Shown piece by piece: positions 57,144 to 64,000 of a DNA stretch of 64,000 nt. Position 1 is the stretch's first letter, and every line of letters begins with the position of its first letter. A program made the translations under genes and the position numbers. The stretch comes from Streptomyces sp. HUAS ZL42 (lineage in GTDB: Bacteria; Actinomycetota; Actinomycetes; Streptomycetales; Streptomycetaceae): NCBI RefSeq assembly GCF_040782645.1, contig NZ_CP160403.1, positions 9,583,001 to 9,647,000 on the forward strand. The letters are read 5' to 3'. Below the pieces are notes generated by a model that ran no database searches, was not told where the DNA came from, and saw only the letters and a program-made list of their open reading frames with translations.

Positions 57144-57560
57144 ATGGGTGAGATGCAGGAGATCAGAACTGGTCGCCACTGTGCTTTCGTGATGCATGTG
57201 CACTTGGTCTTCGTTACCAAGTTTCGGCACAGGGTGTTCACCGATGCCCACTTGAGGCGGATGGAGGAGATCATGCGGTCGGTGTGTACGGACTTCGAGT
57301 GCGACCTGGTGGAGTTCAACGGCGAGGGCAACCACGTCCACCTGCTGGTGAACTTCCCTCCCAAGGTCGCCGTGACCAAGCTGGTCAACTCCCTCAAGGG
57401 CGTCTCTTCCCGCCGCCTCCGTCAGGAGTTCCCCGACCTGGTACGCCACTACTGGCGGGCCAACAAGCTCTGGTCCGGGTCCTACTTCGCAGGAACCGTC
57501 GGCGGCGCCCCGCTCTCCGTGGTCCGGCAGTACATCGAACAGCAGAACCGGCCCGTGTGA
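57144..57560 (+). CDS. tnpA: TnpA Y1 transposase
   Basis: A 138-residue Y1 HUH transposase from ATG 57144. FVMHVHLVFVTKFRHRVFT opens the fold; GNHVHLLVNFPPKVAV carries the HUH pair; SVVRQYIEQQNRPV at the end carries the catalytic tyrosine. All present and in frame, unlike copy 1. It moves the element as single-stranded DNA by cutting at the end hairpins. Divergent from tnpB. Confidence 0.9.
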   Translation: MGEMQEIRTGRHCAFVMHVHLVFVTKFRHRVFTDAHLRRMEEIMRSVCTDFECDLVEFNGEGNHVHLLVNFPPKVAVTKLVNSLKGVSSRRLRQEFPDLVRHYWRANKLWSGSYFAGTVGGAPLSVVRQYIEQQNRPV

Positions 57561-57568
57561 GCACCGCC

Positions 57569-57672
57569 CGGCTCCGCCGAGAAAAGCCCTTGCGACGCTC
57601 CGCGCCGCAGGCGAAGAACCGCAGTGTCCGGCTCCGCCGGACCTCAGTCTCTGCGACGCTCCGCGTCGCCAC
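57569..57672. repeat. Two-copy hairpin repeat in the left end
   Basis: CCGGCTCCGCCG occurs at 57569 and 57629, each followed 24-25 bases later by GCGACGCTCCGCG (57593, 57654), itself a GCGAC...GTCGC-type hairpin. Period about 60 bases. Located between tnpA and the IS5 left end. Confidence 0.65.
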
Positions 57673-57731
57673 TGTCAGACCGTGTTTGAGATCTGCCGTG
57701 TCGCTGGGTTGGTGTGGTCGTTGAGCTTGTT

Positions 57732-60700
57732 GTGAGCAGTGCTGGGGGTGGGTATCCGTCGGACCTGACGGACGAACAGTGGGCGCTGGTGGAGCCATTG
57801 CTGCCGCCGGCCCGGGTGGGACCGAAGGGCGGGCGTCGGGAGAAGCACCCGCGGCGGCAGATCGTGGACGCGATCTTCTATGTCGTGAGGACGGGATGCG
57901 CGTGGCGGCAGTTGCCGAAGGACTTCGCCCCGTGGCCGACGGTCTATTGGTACTTCACGTGGTGGCATGACGACGGAACGGTCGAGCGCATCCATGACGC
58001 GCTGCGTGGCAAGGTGCGCGAGGCTGACGGTCGCAGCACCGAGCCCAGCGCGGGGTTGATCGATTCCCAGTCGGTGCGAACCGCCGACACCGTTCCGGCC
58101 TCCACCAGGGGCTTCGATGCTGGCAAGAAGGTCAAGGGCCGCAAGCGGTTCATCGTCACCGACACCCTCGGCCTCCTCCTGGCCGTGCACGTGGTCGCGG
58201 CGAACATCCAGGATCGCGATGGCGCTCGCCGCGCGCTGTTGTGGACCCGCCTCGACCAACCCGGGGTCCGGAAGATCTGGGCCGACCAGGGGTTCGCTGG
58301 CCGCCTGGTCGACTGGACCTCCCAGATCCTCGGCCGCGAACTGGAAATCGTCCGCAAGGACCCCGATCAGCACGGCTTCCAGGTCCAGCCCAAGCGTTGG
58401 GCGGTCGAGCGCACGCTGTGCGCCACGAGGCGCTCTGTTTGTATTCCCGGCTGAGCCGGGAGGAACTCGGAAGGAGGTTCCTGGGCCAATGACTTACCTG
58501 ATGCCGAAAGGCGGAGGGGACAAAAGCATGTCAGGAAACCAGTGACCGGGCTCAGTTGTCGGGGACGGTGTGCTGGGTGGCCCGCGCGATATGGCGAAGA
58601 CTGAATTGTTTGAAGCCCAATCTCCAGCAGATGCAAGTTCCCATCCGCCGGAAAGACAGCTGTAACCGGCGCCGCGTTCTGCACCAGGTTTCTATAGTTG
58701 GCCGGTGCACCTCCGGAGCGCGGAGCGATGCCCAGCGAGGGCATTCAAGGAGATGAGTGGGACGCCTACGTCGCGCTATGACGTACAGCAGAGACGAACG
58801 TGGGATCGCCTACGGGACGCGAGTCCTATGGCGACGGAGGTCCCGTAGTAGTCGCCGGAGCAACGCCCGGCCAGGGAGGACGGGAAAGCCGTCCGCAGGG
58901 CGAAGGGGACCAGGTGGTTCGGACACCCGAGGATCCGGGAGGTATGCGAAATGCAGAGCGCCGCAACGGTGCTGGGTGTCCTGCGTGAACGCGGCAGGCG
59001 TGGTCTGCCGTGCAGTGAACTGTATCGACAGCTGTTCAACCTGCAGTTGTATCTGTTGGCCTACGGACGCATCTACGCCAACCATGGCGCGATGACGCCC
59101 GGGGTCACGCCGGAAACCGTGGACGGCATGTCGCAGCGGAAGATAGCCCGGATTATTGAGGCGATGCGTCACGAGCGTTACCGCTTCCGTCCGGTCCGGC
59201 GCGTCCATATCCCGAAGAGAAATGGGAAGATGCGTCCGCTGGGGCTACCGACCTGGTCGGACAAGCTCGTTGGTGAAGTCGTGCGCCTCCTGCTGGAAGC
59301 GTATTACGAGCCGACGTTCTCCGACCGCTCGCACGGATTTCGCCCCCGGCGTGGCTGCCATACCGCTTTGCGGGAGGTGTCCCACACCTGGACCGGGACA
59401 GCCTGGTTCATCGAGGGTGACATCGCCGACTGCTTCGGCAGTCTGGACCACCAGGTCCTTCTGACGATTCTCGGCGAGAAGATCCGTGACCAGCGGTTTC
59501 TGCGGCTGGTGCGGAATATGCTGACAGCCGGATATCTGGAGGACTGGAGGTGGGGAGCCACGCTCTCCGGGGCGCCGCAGGGCGGAGTGGCCTCCCCGAT
59601 CCTGTCCAACATTTACCTGCACAAGTTGGACGAGTTCGTAGAGACAGTACTGATTCCGGAGTACACCCGAGGGGAACGTCGGGCCCGTAACCCGGCGTAT
59701 TTGGAGTTACAGAGTCTGCTGCGGACAGTCCGTCAACACGGCGACCGACCTCTGGCTCGTGCCGTGCGTCGACGGATGACCAGTCTGCCGAGTTCGGACC
59801 CGAATGATCCGCACTACCGGAGGCTGCGTTACACCCGCTACGCGGACGATCATCTCCTTGGTTTCACCGGACCAAGAGTCGAGGCCGAGCAGATCAAGCA
59901 ACGCCTGGCAGCGTTCTTGCATGATGAACTCAAGCTGGAACTCTCCCAGGAGAAGACGCTGATCACTCATGCCCGTACCGGGGCAGCGAGGTTCCTCGGC
60001 TATGAGATCACGGTCCAGCACAACGACACGAAGAAGACCGGCCGTTACCGGCGTGTCAACGGACAGATCGCTCTCCGTGTCCCTCGGGACGTGATCAAAG
60101 CCAAATGCGTGCCCTATCTCGCCCGCGGAAAGCCCGCGAAGCGAAAGGACCTCGTCAACAGCACCGATCACGCGATCGTTGCCACGTTCGGGGCCGTTTA
60201 CCGGGGCATCGTCCAGTACTACCTGCTCGCCGGGGATGTCTCCCGGCTGCACCGTCTGCGCTGGGTCATGGAGACGTCCATGCTCAAGACCCTTGCAGCA
60301 AAGCACCGTTCGACCGTGCCGAAGATGGCCGCCAAGCACAAGACCAGAATCGACACGGACCACGGTCTCCGCATTTGTTTCGAGGCCCGAATCGAGCGGG
60401 AGCATAGGAAGCCGCTGGTGGCACGGTTCGGAGGAATCCCCCTCTATCGACAGCGGTCTGCGAAGATTGTGGACCGCCGGCCCGTCTGGGTGGACTATCC
60501 GCATAAAGAGCTGGTCACACGGCTCTTGGCGGACACCTGCGAGATCTGCGGGAGCACTGGTGATGTCACGGTGCATCACATCCGCGCCCTTGCCGACCTC
60601 TCTCATGCCGGATGGCCGCCGTCCGACTGGGCGCGCGTCATGCTCGACCGGCGCCGCAAAACGGTCGTGGCCTGCGACACCTGCCACGACCGCATCCACG

Positions 60701-61005
60701 AGGCACAGGCGGCCAGATCATTCACGCCGTGATCACTGGAGAGCCGGGTGATAGCGAAAGCGTCAAGCCCGGTTCGGCGGGAGGCCGCGAGGAAAAGGAC
60801 CTGATCACAGGCACCTCGCCACGCGGCCGACCCAACGTCGTGGATCTCCGCCAACCGGCGCCTCGCTCGCGACTATGAGACCAGCCCGGCCCATTCGGAG
60901 ACGATGATCCGCTGGGCGATGATCGGCATCATGGTCCGTCGCCTCACCCGGGTTGGGCCGGCATCGCGGCCTGGTCCTCGCCCGTTGACCCGGACCTCCG
61001 CCTGA
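57732..61005 (+). CDS. IS5-family transposase, interrupted by a group II intron
   Basis: Two exons, 57732-58417 and 60837-61005, join to 855 bases (284 residues) in frame. Exon 1 has the GLIDSQSVRTA (Asp) and WADQGFAG (Asp) motifs and ends within RWAVERTL (Glu). Exon 2 resumes SWISANRRLARDYETSPAHS to MVRRLTR and a short tail. Leu is restored from CT plus G across the junction. All DDE residues are present, so the spliced product should be active; unspliced mRNA would stop soon after 58418. GTG 57732 or upstream 57714 may start it. Confidence 0.85.
58951..60732 (+). CDS. ltrA: Group II intron reverse transcriptase/maturase with HNH domain
   Basis: A 593-residue intron-encoded protein. RT blocks include RRVHIPKRNGKMRPLGLPTW, FRPRRGCHTALREV, WFIEGDIADCFGSLDH (catalytic Asp), GAPQGGVASPILSNIYLHKL and RYADDHLLGF (YADD). 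The maturase X region follows (about 390-470). The C-terminus has an HNH endonuclease: CEICGSTGDVTVHHIRALAD and CDTCHDRIHE. All key residues are present, so splicing assistance and retrohoming look possible. GGGAGG precedes the ATG. Confidence 0.92.
   Translation: MQSAATVLGVLRERGRRGLPCSELYRQLFNLQLYLLAYGRIYANHGAMTPGVTPETVDGMSQRKIARIIEAMRHERYRFRPVRRVHIPKRNGKMRPLGLPTWSDKLVGEVVRLLLEAYYEPTFSDRSHGFRPRRGCHTALREVSHTWTGTAWFIEGDIADCFGSLDHQVLLTILGEKIRDQRFLRLVRNMLTAGYLEDWRWGATLSGAPQGGVASPILSNIYLHKLDEFVETVLIPEYTRGERRARNPAYLELQSLLRTVRQHGDRPLARAVRRRMTSLPSSDPNDPHYRRLRYTRYADDHLLGFTGPRVEAEQIKQRLAAFLHDELKLELSQEKTLITHARTGAARFLGYEITVQHNDTKKTGRYRRVNGQIALRVPRDVIKAKCVPYLARGKPAKRKDLVNSTDHAIVATFGAVYRGIVQYYLLAGDVSRLHRLRWVMETSMLKTLAAKHRSTVPKMAAKHKTRIDTDHGLRICFEARIEREHRKPLVARFGGIPLYRQRSAKIVDRRPVWVDYPHKELVTRLLADTCEICGSTGDVTVHHIRALADLSHAGWPPSDWARVMLDRRRKTVVACDTCHDRIHEAQAARSFTP
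60741..60776 (+). ncRNA. Group II intron domain V
   Basis: GAGCCGGGTGATAGCGAAAG and CGTCAAGCCCGGTTC form the short domain V hairpin: an AGC catalytic triad at the 5' strand, a GAAA tetraloop and a two-base bulge. It is placed just after the maturase stop, as expected. Confidence 0.75.
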
Positions 61006-61030
61006 CGTGATCAGGCACGACCTCGGGCAC

Positions 61031-61435
61031 CTACCTCGATTCCGACTCGTCCTCGATGAGCGCGGTCAGCATCGCGTCCAAGTCGCTGTCGCTGAGCTCG
61101 GGCACGGTCCAGTCGTTGCCCCGCACGTGCGCGATGAACCTGGCGTCAAGCGCCACGTGGTAGTGCTCCACGTAGTAGACAAGATCGGAGTACCACAGCC
61201 ACCGCCCGTCGGTGAGCAGGTGCAGCCCTCCGATGACAGCGCCGGCAGGACTGAGCACGTCCGGGACGGCGCTCGGTGTGGCGATCAACGCCGAGCCACT
61301 GCGCAGGTACTGCACGAGGTCGCGTTCATACTCTGACTCATCGGCTCGCACAGCGGCCCGTAGCGACGGGCCGTCCGGCCAGCCGTGCTCCAACTCTCTG
61401 AAGTCGCCGACGAAGGGGAACTTGTCGCGGTTCAC
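61031..61435 (-). CDS. Passenger gene of the IS5 element, unknown function
   Basis: A 134-residue acidic protein opening MNRDKFPFVGDFRELEHGWP, with GSALIATPSAVPDVLSPAGA, LHLLTDGRWLWYSDLVYYVE and an acidic end. It reads like a compact alpha/beta protein of the type often found as immunity or accessory proteins, but no family can be named with confidence. It lies between the transposase stop (25 bases away) and the right terminal repeat, on the opposite strand, so it travels with the element. Confidence 0.7.
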   Translation of the reverse strand: MNRDKFPFVGDFRELEHGWPDGPSLRAAVRADESEYERDLVQYLRSGSALIATPSAVPDVLSPAGAVIGGLHLLTDGRWLWYSDLVYYVEHYHVALDARFIAHVRGNDWTVPELSDSDLDAMLTALIEDESESR

Positions 61436-61500
61436 CCGCTGAGCCTAGAACACTCCCGGTGTGGGCCACGGAACGAGATCTCAAACGCGGTCTCAGATTC

Positions 61501-61545
61501 GATTCACCACCGGCCTGAAGGCCGGTGCACTGCGAATGAATTCCG
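61501..61545. repeat. Hairpin resembling an IS200/IS605 end
   Basis: ACCGGCCT and AGGCCGGT pair around GA just outside the IS5 right end, followed by GCACTGCGAATGAATTCC. It resembles the terminal hairpins of IS200/IS605 elements, but no gene is attached. Possibly a cut remnant. Confidence 0.4.
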
Positions 61546-61618
61546 GTAGCGGCCGAGCAGGTTCAGGTTGCGGTGCTTGAGCGGGGAGAGCCGGGTGACC
61601 TCTAAGACAGGTGTAGAT

Positions 61619-61658
61619 GGGGCTGAGGAACATCCGTGTCAGATCGTGCGCTAAGGGT
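61619..61658 (+). repeat. Candidate terminal inverted repeat of the Tn3-family element
   Basis: A 40-base sequence starting GGGGCTGAGG and running to GCGCTAAGGGT lies 30 bases before the Tn3 transposase. Tn3-family ends are 38-48 bases and start GGGG. The other end is outside the window, so this is unconfirmed. Confidence 0.4.
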
Positions 61659-61687
61659 TCGCCGGGCTGTTTGGTGCTTGACCTGGG

Positions 61688-64000
61688 GTGATTGAGCGTC
61701 AGAGCCTTCGTGGGTCGTTGTTGTCGATCTTCGGAGAGCTGTTGTGGCGGCCGAGTTCCTGGGATGAGCAGGCGGCCCGGTACGGGTCGTTCCACGAGGC
61801 GCCCTCACGGGCGGAGCTGGAGCGGTACTTCTTCCTGGACGACGCGGACCGGGAGGCGGTGCAGGCCAAGCGCCGTGCGCACAACCGGCTCGGGTACGCG
61901 GTCCAGCTCACGAGCGTGCGGTTTTTGGGCCGGTTCATGCCGGACCCGAGGCAGGTGCCGGTGGAGGTGGCCGAGTACCTGGCCGGGCAGTTGGAGATCG
62001 AGGACGCCTCGTGCCTGAAGCTGTACGGCGAGCGGGAGGGCACGGCCCGTACGCACGCCGGGGAGATCCAAGAAGAGGGGGGGCTGGCGGGACTTCGCCG
62101 AGGTCCGCGAGGAGCTGGCAGCCTGGCTGGACGCGCGGGCGTGGACGACGGGGGACGGACCGAAGGCGTTGTTCGACGCGGCGGCGGGCTGGCTACGCGA
62201 GGGCCGGGTGCTGCTGCCGGGGGCGAGCCGTCCGGCCCGGCTGGTGGGCACGGTGCGGGAGGCGGCGAACCAGCGGCTGTGGGACACCCTGTACGGGATG
62301 CTCGGCGTGGGGCAGCGGGCGGTGCTGGACTCGCTGCTGACGGTGCCGCCGGGTGAGCGGGTCTCGGAGCTGGACCGGCTGCGGCGAGGGCCAGTACGGG
62401 TCTCGGGCCCGCAGATGAAGCGGGCTGTGGAGCGGGCGGAGGAGATCGCCGCGCTCGGGATGGGCGCCCTGGATGTGTCGGGGATACCGCCGCGGCGCCT
62501 GGCGGAGCTGTCCCGGTACGGGGTGGACGGCAAGGCGTCGCTGCTGCGCCGGCACTCCGACGCCCGCCGGTTGGCGACACTGCTGGCCACCACGGTCTAC
62601 CTCACCTCACGGGCGGTGGACGACGCGCTGGACCTGCTGGAGGTCCTGATCGCCACGAAGTTGCTGGCGAAGGCGGAGCGGGAGAGCGCGAAGGAGAAGC
62701 TGAAGACCCTGCCCCGAGTGGAGCGGGCGTCGGCGAAGCTGGCGACCGCGTTCCAAGTCGTGTTCGACACCACCTCCGAGCAGGTCGACACCGACACCGG
62801 GGAGATCGCCCCACCGAAGGTGGAGAGCCTGGAGGCGATGTGGGCGGCGATCGAGCAGGTGGTGCCCCGCCACGAGCTGGCTGCGGCGATCGCCGCGCTG
62901 TTCGAGCTGACCCCGCCGCTGGACTCGGACGCGGACGAGGCATGGCGAGCCATGCTGGTGAACCGGTTCGGAACCGTCCGGCCGTTCCTGCGGCTGCTGG
63001 TCACCGTGGTGGACTTTGATGCCACCCCGGAGGGCGAGGCCGTGCTGGCCGCGCTGTTGTCGCTGCCGGAGCTCATGGGCCGCCAGAAGGTCGCCCGGCC
63101 GAGATCGACACCGGCCTGCTGACGGGGTCATGGCGGCGCCTGGTGCTGTCCGCGCCGCACCTGGAGCCGGGCACGGTGGACTGGAAGGCGTACACGTTCT
63201 GCGTACTGGAGCAGTTGCACCGGATGCTGCGCAGCAAGCAGGTCTTCGCGAAGAACTCCTCCAAGTGGGGCGACCCGCGGGCGAAGCTACCGGCCGGGCA
63301 GGCGTGGCAGCAGGCCCGGCCGACCGTGTTGGCGTCGATCAACCTACCCGGTGAGGCGGGCGGGCACCTTCGGGCGCGGGCCGCGCTGCTGGACGGCACC
63401 TACCGGGAGGTCGCCGCCCGGCTCCCGGACAACGCGCAGATCGTCTTCGACGACGATGGCCGGCTGCACTTCGCCGCCCTGGAGCCGGAGCCCGAACCGG
63501 CCTCCCTGCTGGACCTGCGGGCCGCGGTGAACGCGAAGCTGCCGCGCGTGGACCTGCCCGAGGTGCTGCTGGAGGTGTTCTCCTGGACCGGCGCCGACCA
63601 GGCGTTCACCTCGGTCACCGGCGGCGAGGCCCGCCTGAAGGATCTGCACGTCACCATCGCGGCCCTGCTGGTCGCCTACGGCTGCAACGTCGGCTACACC
63701 CCGGTCATGGGCGGCGCGGACCCGCTGAAGTACGGGCGGCTGTCCCATGTCGACCAGACGTACCTGCGGCTGGCAACGTACCGGGCCGCGAACACGACCC
63801 TCATTGAGCACCAGGCGTCCATCCCGCTCGCCCAGACGTGGGGCGGGGGCCTGGTCGCCTCGGTGGACGGGATGAGGTTCGTCGTCCCCGTGCCGTCGGT
63901 GTACGCGCGGCCGAACCCGAAGTACTTCGGGCGTCGGGGCGGCGCGACCTGGCTCAACATGATCAACGACCAGGCCGCCGGGCTCGGCGGGAAGGTCGTG
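61688..64000 (+). pseudogene. Tn3-family transposase, two frameshifts, runs off the window
   Basis: The N-terminal part (SLRGSLLSIFGELLWRPSSW ... RRAHNRLGYAVQLTSVRFLG, a DUF4158-type region) runs to HAGEIQEE. There a run of seven G shifts the frame near 62080. The next part (DFAEVREELAAWLDARAW ... MFDAAAGWLREGRVLLPG to ELMGRQKVA) is shifted again near 63095 (GCCCGGCC). The third part (EIDTGLLTGSWRRLVLSAPH ... VASVDGMRFVVPV with the first catalytic Asp) continues past 64000. Tn3 transposases are ~1000 residues, so the C-terminal third lies beyond the window. Probably inactive unless the shifts are sequencing errors. Confidence 0.75.

Larger units (their letters stand above)
55835..57674 (-). 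mobile_element. IS200/IS605-family element 2 (apparently complete)
   Basis: Right end at 55835 (GTCAA on the minus strand after a hairpin at 55845-55864), tnpB on minus, tnpA divergent on plus, and a left-end region with repeated hairpins up to about 57674. Both genes are intact, so it may be mobile. The left boundary is approximate because an IS5 element begins at 57678. Confidence 0.75.
58418..60836 (+). mobile_element. Group II intron inside the transposase gene
   Basis: It starts GTGCG at 58418, the group II 5' consensus, and ends AC at 60836, fitting the AY 3' end. Domain V is recognisable at 60741-60776 and a maturase gene sits in domain IV. Removing exactly 2419 bases restores an uninterrupted transposase frame, which supports both ends. 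It lies in sense orientation relative to the host gene, so it can splice from the transposase mRNA. Insertion is just after the catalytic-glutamate codon. Confidence 0.85.
57678..61492 (+). mobile_element. IS5-family element carrying a group II intron and a passenger gene
   Basis: Terminal inverted repeats AGACCGTGTTTGAGATCT (57677-57694) and AGATCTCAAACGCGGTCT (61476-61493) match at 17 of 18 positions. A possible 3-base target duplication TCA lies at 57675-57677 and 61493-61495. Inside are a split transposase gene, a 2419-base group II intron and a minus-strand gene at 61031-61435. The length of ~3.8 kb is far above a normal IS5 element because of the intron and passenger. Confidence 0.8.

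Noticed and set aside
9562..63110. Treating all frameshifts as sequencing errors
   Set aside because: They cluster in relics that also carry deletions and truncations, while neighbouring functional operons have none; only the Tn3 shifts remain ambiguous.
1..64000. CRISPR arrays, rRNA or complete tRNA genes
   Set aside because: No regularly spaced direct repeats with unique spacers and no complete cloverleaf or rRNA signature were seen when reading both strands.

Overview
The window comes from a Streptomyces or a close high-GC actinomycete. Base composition, GTG/TTG starts, start/stop-overlapping gene pairs, and families typical of that genus (STAS, CsoR, IS701, TPR/CHAT, TnpB) all fit. It reads as an accessory region: a few intact functional blocks separated by broken genes and insertion-sequence debris.

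0-9 kb: a STAS protein, then a palindrome between a zinc-ribbon gene and an ArsR-type regulator, then a tight six-gene operon. The operon encodes an energy-converting-hydrogenase-like membrane complex (HyfI/B/C/E/F/G-like) whose large subunit lacks all four NiFe-binding cysteines. 9-21 kb: PlsC, an LPG-synthase-like membrane protein, a CrtO-like protein with a 4-coumarate:CoA-ligase-like enzyme, and a CBS protein. These sit among remnants of GNAT, CsoR, SDR, FtsH, SRPBCC and beta-lactamase-fold genes and of IS21, IS3 and IS701. A ~190-bp inverted repeat of IS701 origin brackets the CrtO/ligase pair. 20-26 kb: two coupled tiny genes, a HupE-like protein, then a secreted metallophosphoesterase, an MFS transporter and a beta-propeller-like lipid- or membrane-anchored protein.

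27-38 kb: a conflict-type locus. Two TPR proteins that stop at the usual TPR-CHAT linker, two caspase-like CHAT proteins, an MBL-fold hydrolase and a membrane protein lie in divergent and convergent operons. A truncated TPR gene and a NACHT-type C-terminal remnant lie at one edge. 38-44 kb: an IS6 remnant, a three-gene operon (TPR/DivIVA-like, unknown, DUF2335-like), an IS200/IS605 element with intact TnpB and frameshifted TnpA, and a GIY-YIG protein.

44-52 kb: two paralogous proteins that fuse an OmpR-type winged helix to an alpha/beta hydrolase converge on a small secreted-protein gene. That gene and a Vps62-like/pore-forming-like gene 5 kb away share the same upstream element: CCTCAG repeated every 11 bp, plus a conserved stretch after it. 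This looks like a local regulon and is my main candidate for an undescribed system.

52-64 kb: a regulator/MFS pair around a palindrome, a DinB-like protein, then nested mobile DNA. This comprises a complete IS200/IS605 element (TnpA + TnpB), an IS5-family element whose transposase is split by a group II intron at a position that restores the frame on splicing, with a passenger gene in the same element, and a frameshifted Tn3-family transposase running off the end.
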